Shown here one piece after another: positions 28,137 to 37,925 of a stretch of 64,000 bases of DNA (position 1 is its first letter; the number at the start of each line of letters is the position of its first letter). The stretch is from Crocinitomicaceae bacterium (GTDB taxonomy: Bacteria > Bacteroidota > Bacteroidia > Flavobacteriales_D > Crocinitomicaceae): NCBI GenBank assembly GCA_024643725.1, contig JAHEMJ010000013.1, positions 1 to 64,000 of the forward strand, in the 5' to 3' direction. The position numbers and the translations under genes are program-made. Below the pieces are notes generated by a model. The model did not search any database and was not told where the DNA came from. It saw nothing but the letters and a program-made list of their open reading frames with translations.

Positions 28137-28160
28137 GGTTCATAATCCTCTCTCTCCGCC
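28137..28160 (+). other. tRNA-Ser 3'-end remnant, candidate att site and right boundary of the integrative element
   Basis: GGTTCATAATCCTCTCTCTCCGCC resembles a tRNA-Ser T-arm/acceptor 3' end; no matching 5' half nearby. Confidence 0.6.
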
Positions 28161-28340
28161 CAAGAATCAAAAAGCTAGCCGTTAGGCTGGCTTTTTTTGT
28201 TTTCAAGCGCGTCAAAAGCTTGCTTTTGTAAGCGTATTGAAAACAAAAAAAGCCAAAGTTGCGCAGCAACTTAGCTTTTTAGATTCTTGATGCGCCTCCC
28301 CAAAAACGGGATCACGAGCGGCAGCGAGTACTCCGGAGTT
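28161..28340. repeat. Structured dispersed repeat, copy 1 (multi-hairpin), downstream of tRNA-Ser remnant
   Basis: GGCTTTTTTTGTTTTCAA/TTGAAAACAAAAAAAGCC perfect 18-bp arms (28189-28206/28237-28254), CAAAAGCTTGCTTTTG and AAGTTGCGCAGCAACTT hairpins; resembles 60918-61330 on the other strand. Confidence 0.75.
28169..28199 (+). terminator. Rho-independent terminator after the tRNA-Ser remnant
   Basis: AGCTAGCC-GTTA-GGCTGGCT-TTTTTT. Confidence 0.75.
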
Positions 28341-28369
28341 AATGTGCTAATTTGCCAATGTGCTAATGT

Positions 28370-28757
28370 GCCAATGAGCTTCGCGTAGTTGATTTATCGC
28401 ATCATCTTTTCAGAGCAAAGCGATGAAAACAAACCTTTCCAACAGAACGTGCAAGTGAGCAGAGCGAACAAGAAAAAACAATCACCAATACAAATCAATT
28501 GAATCTGCCAATGAGCTTCGCGTAGTTAATTTATCGCATCATCTTTTCTGAGCAAAGCGATGAAAACAAACCTTTCCAACAAAACGTGCAAGTGAGTAGA
28601 GCGAACAAGAAAAAACAATCATCAATACAAATCAATTGAATCTGCCAATGAGCTTCGCATCGTTAATTTATCTCATCATCTTTTCTGAGCAAAGCGATTA
28701 AAAGAGTCCTTTCCAACAGAACGTGCAAGTGAGCAGAGCGAACAAGAAAAAACAATA
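28370..28757. repeat. Tandem repeat, 3 copies of a 137-bp unit
   Basis: gccaatgagcttcgc anchors at 28370, 28507, 28644. Confidence 0.95.
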
Positions 28758-28801
28758 AGAATGATGAATTTTCGTTATTTTTATCCCACAATTTATCGAT
28801 T

Positions 28802-29305
28802 TTGACATTTCACACAAGCATTCGTACCGTCTATTATTGCTCACTTGAGCGCGCTTTTAAATCACCGATATTGTGCGATGTAACGAAAGTACATACTGGA
28901 TTTGGGCTCATGCCCAAAATAACGCATTGCACGGACGATGAACATTGGGGTCAAGTTCCATCGTCCAAAAAAGTATATGCCGCAAAATCTTTCACCCAAA
29001 AAGGCGGCTACGTCTCGATGGATCATGTCCTAGAGCGAATCGAAAACCAATACTGGAAAATTAAAGTGGATGATTTTCAATCGTGGATGCTTGGTTTTTA
29101 CCAGTTTGTTGGGGAATGGAAAACGACGGAAATCGAACCTAACGTCATTCAAATTGATTACTCGTACACGATGTATGCGAAAGGCATTCTATATTATCCC
29201 TTAAATTGGCTTTTCACCAAACTGTTTTGGAAAAGGTACATGAAGCAAGTAATTCGAAATATTGAAGAACTGATTCGGACAGAGGAAGAATATAAATACC
29301 TTTAG
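28802..29305 (+). CDS. SRPBCC-like hypothetical protein
   Basis: Translation pattern (single domain, C-terminal helix); low-certainty family call. Confidence 0.5.
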   Translation: MTFHTSIRTVYYCSLERAFKSPILCDVTKVHTGFGLMPKITHCTDDEHWGQVPSSKKVYAAKSFTQKGGYVSMDHVLERIENQYWKIKVDDFQSWMLGFYQFVGEWKTTEIEPNVIQIDYSYTMYAKGILYYPLNWLFTKLFWKRYMKQVIRNIEELIRTEEEYKYL

Positions 29306-29382
29306 CCAATGGTATTTAATACCTAACTCCCTCCATGTGTAACTTTTCGCGTTATACATTTGTCTAACTTACAAAATACTAC

Positions 29383-30687
29383 ATGCATAAACGGCTATTT
29401 GTCCTCTTATTTTTCACGAACCTCCTTGGCTTAAAGGGACAAATTGAAAAACAAAAACCTCGTGTTTCCGAATTAGATTTTTCTTATTCTACTGGCTATC
29501 AACACGTCCGAATGGAGAACATGAATCGTTATTACTTGGACACTTTTGCAAAACCCAACGATATTTTTACAAAAAATGTGCACCACACATTGAGTCGTAA
29601 TTTTCAGTTATGCTATCATTTTAGTCATTATTTCGGAATTGGGATGATGGCTAAAACGGATCTTTTTCAAATGGATCATTCATCGCCAACTTATGTTATG
29701 GATGAAGTCGGCACAATCACTGATACCTTTTCCACCAAAAGTCAATTAAACTTTCGGAAAGCATCTATTGGTTTATTTGGTGCATTTGATTTGGGGGAAT
29801 TTGTGCAAACAAAAACGAAACAAGCCTATTTTAAGAAATGGAAAGCAAATGTCCTAGGTGGAGCCTCAATCGACTTGTACAACATCGAATTGGGATCGAC
29901 TTCGCCATATTTCTCCCACAACTATTTATATTTCGCACCGTGTATTGGTGGATTTGCTCAATTAAAAATAAACTACCCCATTTTCTCGTGGAAATTCGCC
30001 GAAATGAGATTGGGATTGAATTTGGGCTATCAATTCTCAAAAACAAAGACACTGCGAACAGACCAAAGTGGTGATTGGATTGTTTATGGCAAATATCCCA
30101 TCAATGCAGATTTTTCAGGAATCAACCTTGGACTTGGCCTATCCATTGAATTAACGGACCACAAATTTTCCGCACGCGACAACGCTCCATCAAAAAATGC
30201 GCTTTACTTGGATGTTTTCGGTCAAAGCACCTACGGTTCTTTCATCTATGAGCGGATATTTAACGTGGAATCAACAAGGGCTCAACATGCCCTTTCTGTT
30301 GGATTCATGCGCTTAAACCGCATTCCATGGGATTATTTAGGCGTTCTCTCCATTCCCTTGGCCTACAATGCGTATTTTGATTTCAATCGAACAAAGAACA
30401 AACCCAGTAAATTGGAACTTGGCTTTGGTTTAACTGCTTTAGGAATAACGAGCTTTGACTACGACCCCAACCAAAAGACACAATACCTTTATCCAAGCTT
30501 AAGATTCGGCTACTGCTACCACAGTTATCACAGTGGACTATTATTCAAAGCCACATTCACTCCATTGCTACCAGGATTTGTCAGAGAGGAATTTATGAGT
30601 GGACACGAAACCTATTTTGGTTCTGCTGGATTTTTTGATGAATATGTTATGCCTTGGGTAGGATTAAGCATTGGGAAAACGTTTTGA
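29383..30687 (+). CDS. Outer-membrane beta-barrel-like hypothetical protein, paralogue 1
   Basis: Signal peptide, alternating beta-strand pattern, C-terminal GLSIGKTF. Confidence 0.6.
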   Translation: MHKRLFVLLFFTNLLGLKGQIEKQKPRVSELDFSYSTGYQHVRMENMNRYYLDTFAKPNDIFTKNVHHTLSRNFQLCYHFSHYFGIGMMAKTDLFQMDHSSPTYVMDEVGTITDTFSTKSQLNFRKASIGLFGAFDLGEFVQTKTKQAYFKKWKANVLGGASIDLYNIELGSTSPYFSHNYLYFAPCIGGFAQLKINYPIFSWKFAEMRLGLNLGYQFSKTKTLRTDQSGDWIVYGKYPINADFSGINLGLGLSIELTDHKFSARDNAPSKNALYLDVFGQSTYGSFIYERIFNVESTRAQHALSVGFMRLNRIPWDYLGVLSIPLAYNAYFDFNRTKNKPSKLELGFGLTALGITSFDYDPNQKTQYLYPSLRFGYCYHSYHSGLLFKATFTPLLPGFVREEFMSGHETYFGSAGFFDEYVMPWVGLSIGKTF

Positions 30688-30876
30688 TAAAACCAAACAC
30701 CACTCAAATTAGAACTTGTTCTATTTTTAATCCCTGATTTTAAGCAGACTACATTTAAATCACTATTTTTGATAGGATGTACTTCAAGAATCATGTTTCA
30801 TGAACTATTTTCAACGCACCACTGAATGATTCTTTCATACGTTAAGAAAACCAGCTATGCATTTTTTGATTTTAAT

Positions 30877-32100
30877 ATGAAAAAACACCTATTTATACTT
30901 TTCCTTACTTTTTCCGTTCAAATGCTCTTCGCTCAAGAAGCAAAGAAAAAAGGCTTTTCAAATTTAGATATCACCTTGAATAGTGGATACCAAAGAGTTG
31001 ACATGAAAGACTTGAATGCGTTTTACGGAGATTCAATTTTCGTCTCCTCGAAGGCCTATAAGCCTTTACACCATGCGTTTTATAAGGCGTTGCAACTGAA
31101 CTACCGATTGACACCCTTTTTAAGTGTTGGAACTCAATTAAAGATGGATCAAGCAAGCGTAGAGGATCGTTTCACGGTGTTAAATCGATCCATCGCAGTC
31201 ACTGGTCAACTAGATGGAATGGCGCTCCTACAAAAACTGATTCGTAAACCAATAAAGGATGATTGGGATCTTCAACTTCAAGCGGGATTGTCTTTCAACG
31301 TTATGCAAATTAAAGAAAGTGACCCTCCTTATTTTTGGAGCTGCATTCCTGAATCGTGGTACTATTCGGCTAATTTAGGTGGGAACGCACAGTTAAAATT
31401 GAGTTATCCAATTTTTAAAGGCTCAAATATGCAGTGGCGACTTGGGTTGAATGTGGGTTATCAATATGCACATTCAAATGAGATAGTCGCATACCGAGAA
31501 TACGCAAGTAGCGTCATTCATAAATCCGTTTCCTTGGGTTTCTCGGGATTTAATTCTGGATTAAGTCTGAGCTGTGAAATCAACAAATTCAAATCTCCCC
31601 GTCGCGCTGGCTCATCAAATAACGCCATTTATGTGGACTTGCTAGGTCAAACTTATTTTGGAGCAATCGTTTACGAACGTAGTTTGAATGTCGCTTCAAA
31701 TGGTGTTCAACACAGTGTTTCTGGAGGATTTCTTTCCTTAAGACAAGCACCATGGTATTTCTATAATCATTCAGTAGTTTATCTACCATTTTCATATAAT
31801 GCCTCATTTGATTTTAATAAAACTAAAAATCTGCCAAGTAAATTGGAGCTTGGTGTAGGTCTTACCGCTTCGCTGTTAAAGGGCTATGGTGCCTCCATTC
31901 CTTATCGCGATCAAACAATTCATCCATGTCTGCGCCTTGGTTATACATACCATAGTTACCGAAACGGCTTGCTATTTAAAGCTACGATTATTCCACAATT
32001 ACCAGGAATTTCGAACACTTTTATTAATAATACGAGAAAGACAAGTTACAATTCCCCACTAATTCCTAGTTTCTGCATCAGTATTGGAAAAACGTTTTAA
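30877..32100 (+). CDS. Outer-membrane beta-barrel-like hypothetical protein, paralogue 2
   Basis: Similar to 29383-30687 throughout (FDFNRTKN/FDFNKTKN.PSKLELG.GLTA, IGKTF end); start moved to MKKHLF. Confidence 0.6.
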   Translation: MKKHLFILFLTFSVQMLFAQEAKKKGFSNLDITLNSGYQRVDMKDLNAFYGDSIFVSSKAYKPLHHAFYKALQLNYRLTPFLSVGTQLKMDQASVEDRFTVLNRSIAVTGQLDGMALLQKLIRKPIKDDWDLQLQAGLSFNVMQIKESDPPYFWSCIPESWYYSANLGGNAQLKLSYPIFKGSNMQWRLGLNVGYQYAHSNEIVAYREYASSVIHKSVSLGFSGFNSGLSLSCEINKFKSPRRAGSSNNAIYVDLLGQTYFGAIVYERSLNVASNGVQHSVSGGFLSLRQAPWYFYNHSVVYLPFSYNASFDFNKTKNLPSKLELGVGLTASLLKGYGASIPYRDQTIHPCLRLGYTYHSYRNGLLFKATIIPQLPGISNTFINNTRKTSYNSPLIPSFCISIGKTF

Positions 32101-32281
32101 TGTGCTTCCGCTGCTCCGCCTCGGTGGAGGAGTACCAATGTTCTATTGGGCTTGGATCGTGTAGGCTTGCTCATGAGATTTACTTGAAACAATCATTGGT
32201 TTAACTAGATTTCATCACATCTTAAACTACCAATCTCTCGGAGTTCTGTATCTTTGCGACTCAAACTAGACCCAAGATCCC

Positions 32282-33553
32282 ATGAATGTCATCAATCCGA
32301 AATCGGCTTTGCTTTTTATTTTAGTAACGATATGCTTAGACTCCATTGGTTTGGGAATTATCATTCCTTCCTTTCCAATCTTGGTTTCTGAAACGGCTCA
32401 TGTCCCAATTGGTCAAGCCTCACAATATTTCGGATGGGTCATGGGCGCGTACGCATTCATGCAATTCCTCTTTTCGCCATTGATTGGAAATTTAAGTGAC
32501 CGCTTCGGACGTCGTCCCATTTTGTTGATCTCTGTCCTTGGAATGAGCTTGGATTATATGGTCATGTATTTCGCTCCGGATTTATGGTGGTTGGTGATCG
32601 GACGTGCAGTCTCTGGAATCTTTGGTGCGAGTTTCACTTCCGCTTCGGCCTACATAGCAGATATTTCCACACCGGATAAACGTGCACAGAATTTCGGCAT
32701 GATCGGTGCAGCCTTTGGCATTGGATTCGTCATTGGACCGGCAATTGGTGGACTCCTTTCAGACTTTGGTGCACGCACACCGTTTTTAGTCGCAGCCTTC
32801 TTTTCGATGGCAAATTTCATCTACGGATTTATCGTTTTGAAAGAATCCTTGCCAGTGGAAAACCGACGTGCATTCGAGTGGAAGCGTTCGAATCCGTTTG
32901 GAGCATTGCAACAAATAAAACGATTCAAGAAACTAAAGTATTTATTCCTTGTTTCTTTCTTGACCATCTTAACAACGATGTGCGTTCATTCCACTTGGAA
33001 TTTCTATACGATGGAGAAATTTGGTTGGACAACCAAAGAGGTAGGCATTTCTCTCGCCGTTGTTGGGGTTTGTTTTGGGGTCGTCCAAGGAGCACTTACC
33101 GGTAAAATCGTCGCGAAATTCGGACAGAAAAACGCAGCGAAAATAGGTTTATTCTTATCCATTTTTGTGTTAATTGGTTTGGGACTCATTTTTCAAGGAT
33201 GGATGATGTACGCCATCATTCTTCCATACGCATTCACTGGAATTGTTGACCCTGCCATTCGTTCCATCATTTCTGGTCAAGTTCAAAGCAATGAGCAAGG
33301 AGAATTGCAAGGAATCTTCACCAGTTTGATGAGTTTAGCTGAAATCATCGGTCCACCATTGTTCATGTGGTTCTATTACAACTTCAAAACAAGTGTACCT
33401 CATTCCAACATCGGACTCGGAACACCGTTCTGGATAGCCGCGTTTATTGCGCTATTGGCATTCGTGTTGATTTCTTGGACACTGAAAGGATATGCAAAAT
33501 CGGATAATGATTCAGATTCTCAACCTGAAGGTAAAGAGCTATTGAATCACTAA
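32282..33553 (+). CDS. MFS transporter, TCR/Tet-like family
   Basis: FSPLIGNLSDRFGRRPILLIS motif A, 12-TM pattern. Confidence 0.85.
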   Translation: MNVINPKSALLFILVTICLDSIGLGIIIPSFPILVSETAHVPIGQASQYFGWVMGAYAFMQFLFSPLIGNLSDRFGRRPILLISVLGMSLDYMVMYFAPDLWWLVIGRAVSGIFGASFTSASAYIADISTPDKRAQNFGMIGAAFGIGFVIGPAIGGLLSDFGARTPFLVAAFFSMANFIYGFIVLKESLPVENRRAFEWKRSNPFGALQQIKRFKKLKYLFLVSFLTILTTMCVHSTWNFYTMEKFGWTTKEVGISLAVVGVCFGVVQGALTGKIVAKFGQKNAAKIGLFLSIFVLIGLGLIFQGWMMYAIILPYAFTGIVDPAIRSIISGQVQSNEQGELQGIFTSLMSLAEIIGPPLFMWFYYNFKTSVPHSNIGLGTPFWIAAFIALLAFVLISWTLKGYAKSDNDSDSQPEGKELLNH

Positions 33554-34537
33554 CTTCTCTGTGTAACGCAATTGATTTTCAGAGGAGACTTTCAAAATGT
33601 AAGTTCCTTTGGGTAGATTTAAATCCAACTCTTGGATTTTAGCTGTTGACTTTCCACTGTAAACCAGGGATCCTGAGATGGTAAAAATCTGCACATCATT
33701 TTGCTCGAAAGGAGAAACCAAGGTGATAAAATCTGCAGCTGGATTTGGGTAGAGTAGGTATCCATTTTCATTCAATTCAGGCATACCAACATGATTTATG
33801 TAATATTCACAATCAACATTGTTTGGATTTACTGTTAAACTGTCATCTTGGAAACAGCGAAATCTGAGGTATGTCCATTCAAATAATAAGGTTGTATCAC
33901 AAGAAGAAACAGGTGCACCGACCCCTGGGAAATATCCACCTTTCATTGGGAAAAGCCAAGCTCGAGCAGAATAAGTGGTATTGTGGTTGCCATACCGGGC
34001 ATTCACGGAGCCATTCAATTGAGTTAAATTCGACAAGCTGGATTGGAGTTCCATGGTAGGATATGATTCATTTCCTATCTGCATGCTACCGGTGCTTATT
34101 ACCGAAGTAGATGAAATAGGGTTGCAGAAATCTACTGGATCCTCATAGGTTACAATGGGATAATTTTCCCCTGGGTTTTTAGTGAAATCGTACAATAATT
34201 CATATTGTTGGTCTACCAAATAATATACTTGATGGTCGTTATTCCAAGTATATTGATCGGCGAGCGGCGTAATAGTCGAAAGGTGGACTATCTGGTTTTG
34301 ATCTGTGAAAAAACGATACCTGGTAGATGAGAACACTTTTGACTGATGTCCATACAGCATGGTATCTCCCACGTGCTCTGTTTTTATAAAACCAAATGAA
34401 CCATTTAGATAATCAAAATCATAATGCCAAACCGCATTGTTTTGAACCCAAATACTCGATTGAGCCTTGATTTCCACTCTGAAAGAAACGAATGAAATCC
34501 ATACAAATAAGAAGAAGGAGAAGGGTGTATTTTTCAT
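33539..34537 (-). CDS. Secreted protein with T9SS C-terminal sorting domain
   Basis: YPNPAADFITL...LPKGTYILKVSSENQLRYTEKLVIQ. Confidence 0.85.
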   Translation of the reverse strand: MKNTPFSFFLFVWISFVSFRVEIKAQSSIWVQNNAVWHYDFDYLNGSFGFIKTEHVGDTMLYGHQSKVFSSTRYRFFTDQNQIVHLSTITPLADQYTWNNDHQVYYLVDQQYELLYDFTKNPGENYPIVTYEDPVDFCNPISSTSVISTGSMQIGNESYPTMELQSSLSNLTQLNGSVNARYGNHNTTYSARAWLFPMKGGYFPGVGAPVSSCDTTLLFEWTYLRFRCFQDDSLTVNPNNVDCEYYINHVGMPELNENGYLLYPNPAADFITLVSPFEQNDVQIFTISGSLVYSGKSTAKIQELDLNLPKGTYILKVSSENQLRYTEKLVIQ

Positions 34538-34578
34538 TTTTAATGATTTTTTTACACCCTAAATATACAACATTCTTT

Positions 34579-36792
34579 CTACAATCGAATCGTCATCGTC
34601 CCGTAAATCGATCTTCCTTGAGAAGGCAATAATCCTGGACCAGGGAATCCACCACTTCGACGTGTGGCGTATATTTCGTTCATGAGGTTGTTCACACCGA
34701 ATTTCAATTGGTAATTTTTATTGAACTTGTAGGAAATAGAAACATCGTGAAGTCCATACGCTTTCAATTGTCCAACAGTCGCATTGCTATTTGGAAGAAC
34801 CGTATTTGCCGCATCTGTAAACACACTTCCGGTGTAGGAATATTGGTAATTGAAGGACAATCCTTTGAAGTCGTAGTTCAATCCCGTTCGCAAGAGTTGA
34901 CTTGGCGCATATTCTACTTTTTTTCCTTGGATGGAAGTCGCTGGATCTTGTGCCAACAAAGGATTGTTCCATCGCACATATTCAGCGGATTGTAACGTTC
35001 CACTCACATAAACACTCAATAGCTCGCTTGCAGCTGCTTCTTTCGAGAATGGATTGAAGAACGTGTATTCTCCGTACAATTCAATTCCTTTACTGACAAC
35101 ATCTCCAATGTTCGTTTTATACGGAGCATTGTTCACCGTTAAGGAACCAATTTTACCATTGTACACCAAGTAAAAAGCATTGAGGTCAAAAGATAGCTGA
35201 CCATGTCGACTCGAGAATATACCTTTCGTTCCTAATTCGGTCGTGTATCCATGGACATCTTTCATATTCGGATCTACTACCTCTGTGGTTGAAGAAGGAA
35301 TGAGTTCGCTGTACATGACTGGTCGGTAGTTTTGCGTGGCGTTTCCGTAGAGAGACCAATTCATGCGCTCTTTTTGAACCAAGGAAAAAGTACTACTGAT
35401 CCCACCCAATAAAATCATGCGCGTTTTTTCTTGTTTGGCAAGGATGCCTCCCGTCACATTGTTTGTGCGTCCGGAAAGTTGATTCGCTAAATACTCAAAA
35501 CGGAATCCAGGCGTAATACTTGCTCGTTTTCCTATCCTAAATAAATGCTCCCCAAATAAAGCGGCATTTTGTGTTCCCAATTGCAGTTCTTTTGGAAAGG
35601 CATTCCCAACGATGTCTGGTTTGACAGTGATATCGAAAGCGGTTCCAGTGGTACCAACTCCTTGTTGTTTGCGTCCAATTTCGCTATTGCACAAACGTGC
35701 ACCCAAGGTCCAAGTTTGCTGCACACCAGCTATTTTGTAGTAATTCATCCAACGTACTTCGGTAGACTGAGTGAGGTAATGATCCACATCGACTTGACGC
35801 GTCGCATATTGTCCGGTACTTGTATTGATGGTATCCAACACCGAAAGCGGCTTCAAGAATCCAACACTGTTACGATCCGAAAAGGTATACGCCGTGTAAA
35901 AGTTCAACTTTGACTTGTTTTTCAGTGTAAATTCTCCCTGTATGGATGCCGTATTCCAAAATAATTGAAACCAGTTTCTTGAACGAACGGAGGTGTCCGC
36001 ATGGGAATACAATAGACTGTCATGGATACCGCCTGCTTGCTGCGACAAGTATTGACTTTTGGAGTATTCTGCGGAAATTTTTCCATTCTTGAATTGATAA
36101 CTGACTTTTCCAAAATAACTATTCGTTTTGTACTGACTGTTTTGACGGAATCCATCTGCATCGCGGTGATGAACGAAGCCATAGTAACTCCAATTTTTCT
36201 TCGTCCCGCCGATGGCCGTAAAACTATTGAAGAGTCCATACGAACCGACAGTTTGCGCATTTTCCATCGAAAATGCTTGATCGCTCAATTTGTCTTTGAA
36301 TTGATAATTGATCATTCCTCCGAATTGCGTTCCATATTGAAGCGCTGATGATCCACGGTGAACTTCGATTTTAGAAACAGCATCCAAAGTAGGGGTGTAG
36401 TACGATTCAGGATACCCCGATGGATCCGCTGCAATATCGTAGCCATTTTGACGCATGTTAAATTCCCATGAGCGATTGGCGCTTAATCCACGTGTGGAAA
36501 TACTTGTTTGTAGTCCAGATGCATCGTGCTCACTCACGTATAATCCCGGGGTGCGTTTGAATAATTGTCGGTAGTTGTTGGTACTGAGATCCATTTGTTG
36601 TGGATTTAAGATCAACAATTCCATTTTCTTTCCAGCCACAATTTTCATGTTGTAGGTACTGTCAGAAGTCACACGCGTATTTTGATAAGTACGCACCAAA
36701 ACATCTGCTTTTGTAATGGTTTTTTGATTGTCTTGTCCGAATGCACTTGATCCGAATCCAATGGCTAGAATAACTAATATGTATGAACGCAT
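34579..36792 (-). CDS. TonB-dependent receptor (FecA-like)
   Basis: Plug motifs (RTPGLYVSEHDASGLQTSISTRGL, EVHRGSSALQYG) and C-terminal barrel. Confidence 0.87.
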   Translation of the reverse strand: MRSYILVILAIGFGSSAFGQDNQKTITKADVLVRTYQNTRVTSDSTYNMKIVAGKKMELLILNPQQMDLSTNNYRQLFKRTPGLYVSEHDASGLQTSISTRGLSANRSWEFNMRQNGYDIAADPSGYPESYYTPTLDAVSKIEVHRGSSALQYGTQFGGMINYQFKDKLSDQAFSMENAQTVGSYGLFNSFTAIGGTKKNWSYYGFVHHRDADGFRQNSQYKTNSYFGKVSYQFKNGKISAEYSKSQYLSQQAGGIHDSLLYSHADTSVRSRNWFQLFWNTASIQGEFTLKNKSKLNFYTAYTFSDRNSVGFLKPLSVLDTINTSTGQYATRQVDVDHYLTQSTEVRWMNYYKIAGVQQTWTLGARLCNSEIGRKQQGVGTTGTAFDITVKPDIVGNAFPKELQLGTQNAALFGEHLFRIGKRASITPGFRFEYLANQLSGRTNNVTGGILAKQEKTRMILLGGISSTFSLVQKERMNWSLYGNATQNYRPVMYSELIPSSTTEVVDPNMKDVHGYTTELGTKGIFSSRHGQLSFDLNAFYLVYNGKIGSLTVNNAPYKTNIGDVVSKGIELYGEYTFFNPFSKEAAASELLSVYVSGTLQSAEYVRWNNPLLAQDPATSIQGKKVEYAPSQLLRTGLNYDFKGLSFNYQYSYTGSVFTDAANTVLPNSNATVGQLKAYGLHDVSISYKFNKNYQLKFGVNNLMNEIYATRRSGGFPGPGLLPSQGRSIYGTMTIRL

Positions 36793-37004
36793 CGCTTATT
36801 GTTTTTGTGGGGACAAAGTTAGCGGGACGATGCAGCGGAGTCAATACCACTTTTAAGGTATTTTAGAATGATTCTAAATAAGATGTATTTAAAGTAAGTA
36901 GGGAAAGCGGAAGAAGCGTAAATGAACTGTCTTTAAACTAAAAATCGCTCTTTCAAAAAGTTGGCTTTTCAAAAGAGCGATTGACTTGCTACGAAAAAGA
37001 ACCG

Positions 37005-37775
37005 TTATTTCTCGTTAATCATCACAGGAAGTTTTCCATCCGTAATAATCACTTTGGCATTTGGCGATGTCGACAATCCTTTTAACATTTCGATGTAGTT
37101 GTATTTCAACAAGGATTCTGTTAGTGAGCTATCGATGATGTTTTGCGCTTTCTTGATTCCTTCTGCTTCAATGGACAATCTTTCCGCTTCTTTCACGGCT
37201 TTTTGAATGACAAATTCCATCTGTAAAGCCGCTTGCTCTGCACTTGCTTTCGCTTGAATCGCTTGAGTCATGGCATTTGGCAAACTAATTTCTTTCAATA
37301 AAACAGCATCTATCACGAAACCTTTATCGCCGATATCGGAAGTCAATTCTTCCACCATGACGTGCTCTACTTTTTTACGGTCCACCGCGTATAATTCCTT
37401 TGCATCGTAACGCGCGGAAACTTGTCTTGCAGTAGCAATGAAGTTACTTTCCACAATAACTTTCTGGTAATTCAATCCGTAGTTTTGGTAGATGGATTTC
37501 ACCATGGAAGGATTCACGTGGTACAGCAAAATGATTTCCGTTTTAACACTTAATCCTTCTTTCGTTGGAAGCTCCAATACCTGGTACAATTCAACCGTTC
37601 GCACGTTGATTTTAATGACTTTCGAAACAAAAGGATTAAACACGCGAGGACCTGCATTTAATGGATTTTCGCGCAATTTTCCAAAGGTTTGTTTTAGTCC
37701 AATTTGTCCTGGACGAATAACCGTGCAAGATGCCAAAGCGATTCCTGCAAGGAGGGTGAGGGTGATTTTTTTCAT
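37005..37775 (-). CDS. Prohibitin/SPFH-domain lipoprotein
   Basis: MKKITLTLLAGIALASC lipobox; GPRVFNPF...VELPTKEGLSVKTEIILLYHV. Confidence 0.8.
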   Translation of the reverse strand: MKKITLTLLAGIALASCTVIRPGQIGLKQTFGKLRENPLNAGPRVFNPFVSKVIKINVRTVELYQVLELPTKEGLSVKTEIILLYHVNPSMVKSIYQNYGLNYQKVIVESNFIATARQVSARYDAKELYAVDRKKVEHVMVEELTSDIGDKGFVIDAVLLKEISLPNAMTQAIQAKASAEQAALQMEFVIQKAVKEAERLSIEAEGIKKAQNIIDSSLTESLLKYNYIEMLKGLSTSPNAKVIITDGKLPVMINEK

Positions 37776-37925
37776 GTGATTTAAATTAAAAATGATGTTG
37801 GTTGATGAACGTTTGTTGCACGCGTGTAGCAAACGCATGAAATAAACATAATTGGGTGCATTTTTCGGATGATTGCAGAAAATGGGGCGCTTAATCGATC
37901 AAATTTTCATTCTCCGATGGAAATC

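Noticed and set aside
28072-28160. Complete tRNA-Ser gene
   Set aside because: Only the T-loop/acceptor 3' part is recognisable; no 5' acceptor, D-arm or anticodon arm could be paired.
28370-28757. Possible CRISPR array
   Set aside because: The 137-bp period is continuous repeated sequence with no short repeat/unique spacer pattern and no cas genes in the window.
32282-33553. Tetracycline resistance gene
   Set aside because: Only a TCR/Tet-like MFS family call is justified; no resistance context and substrates vary in this family.
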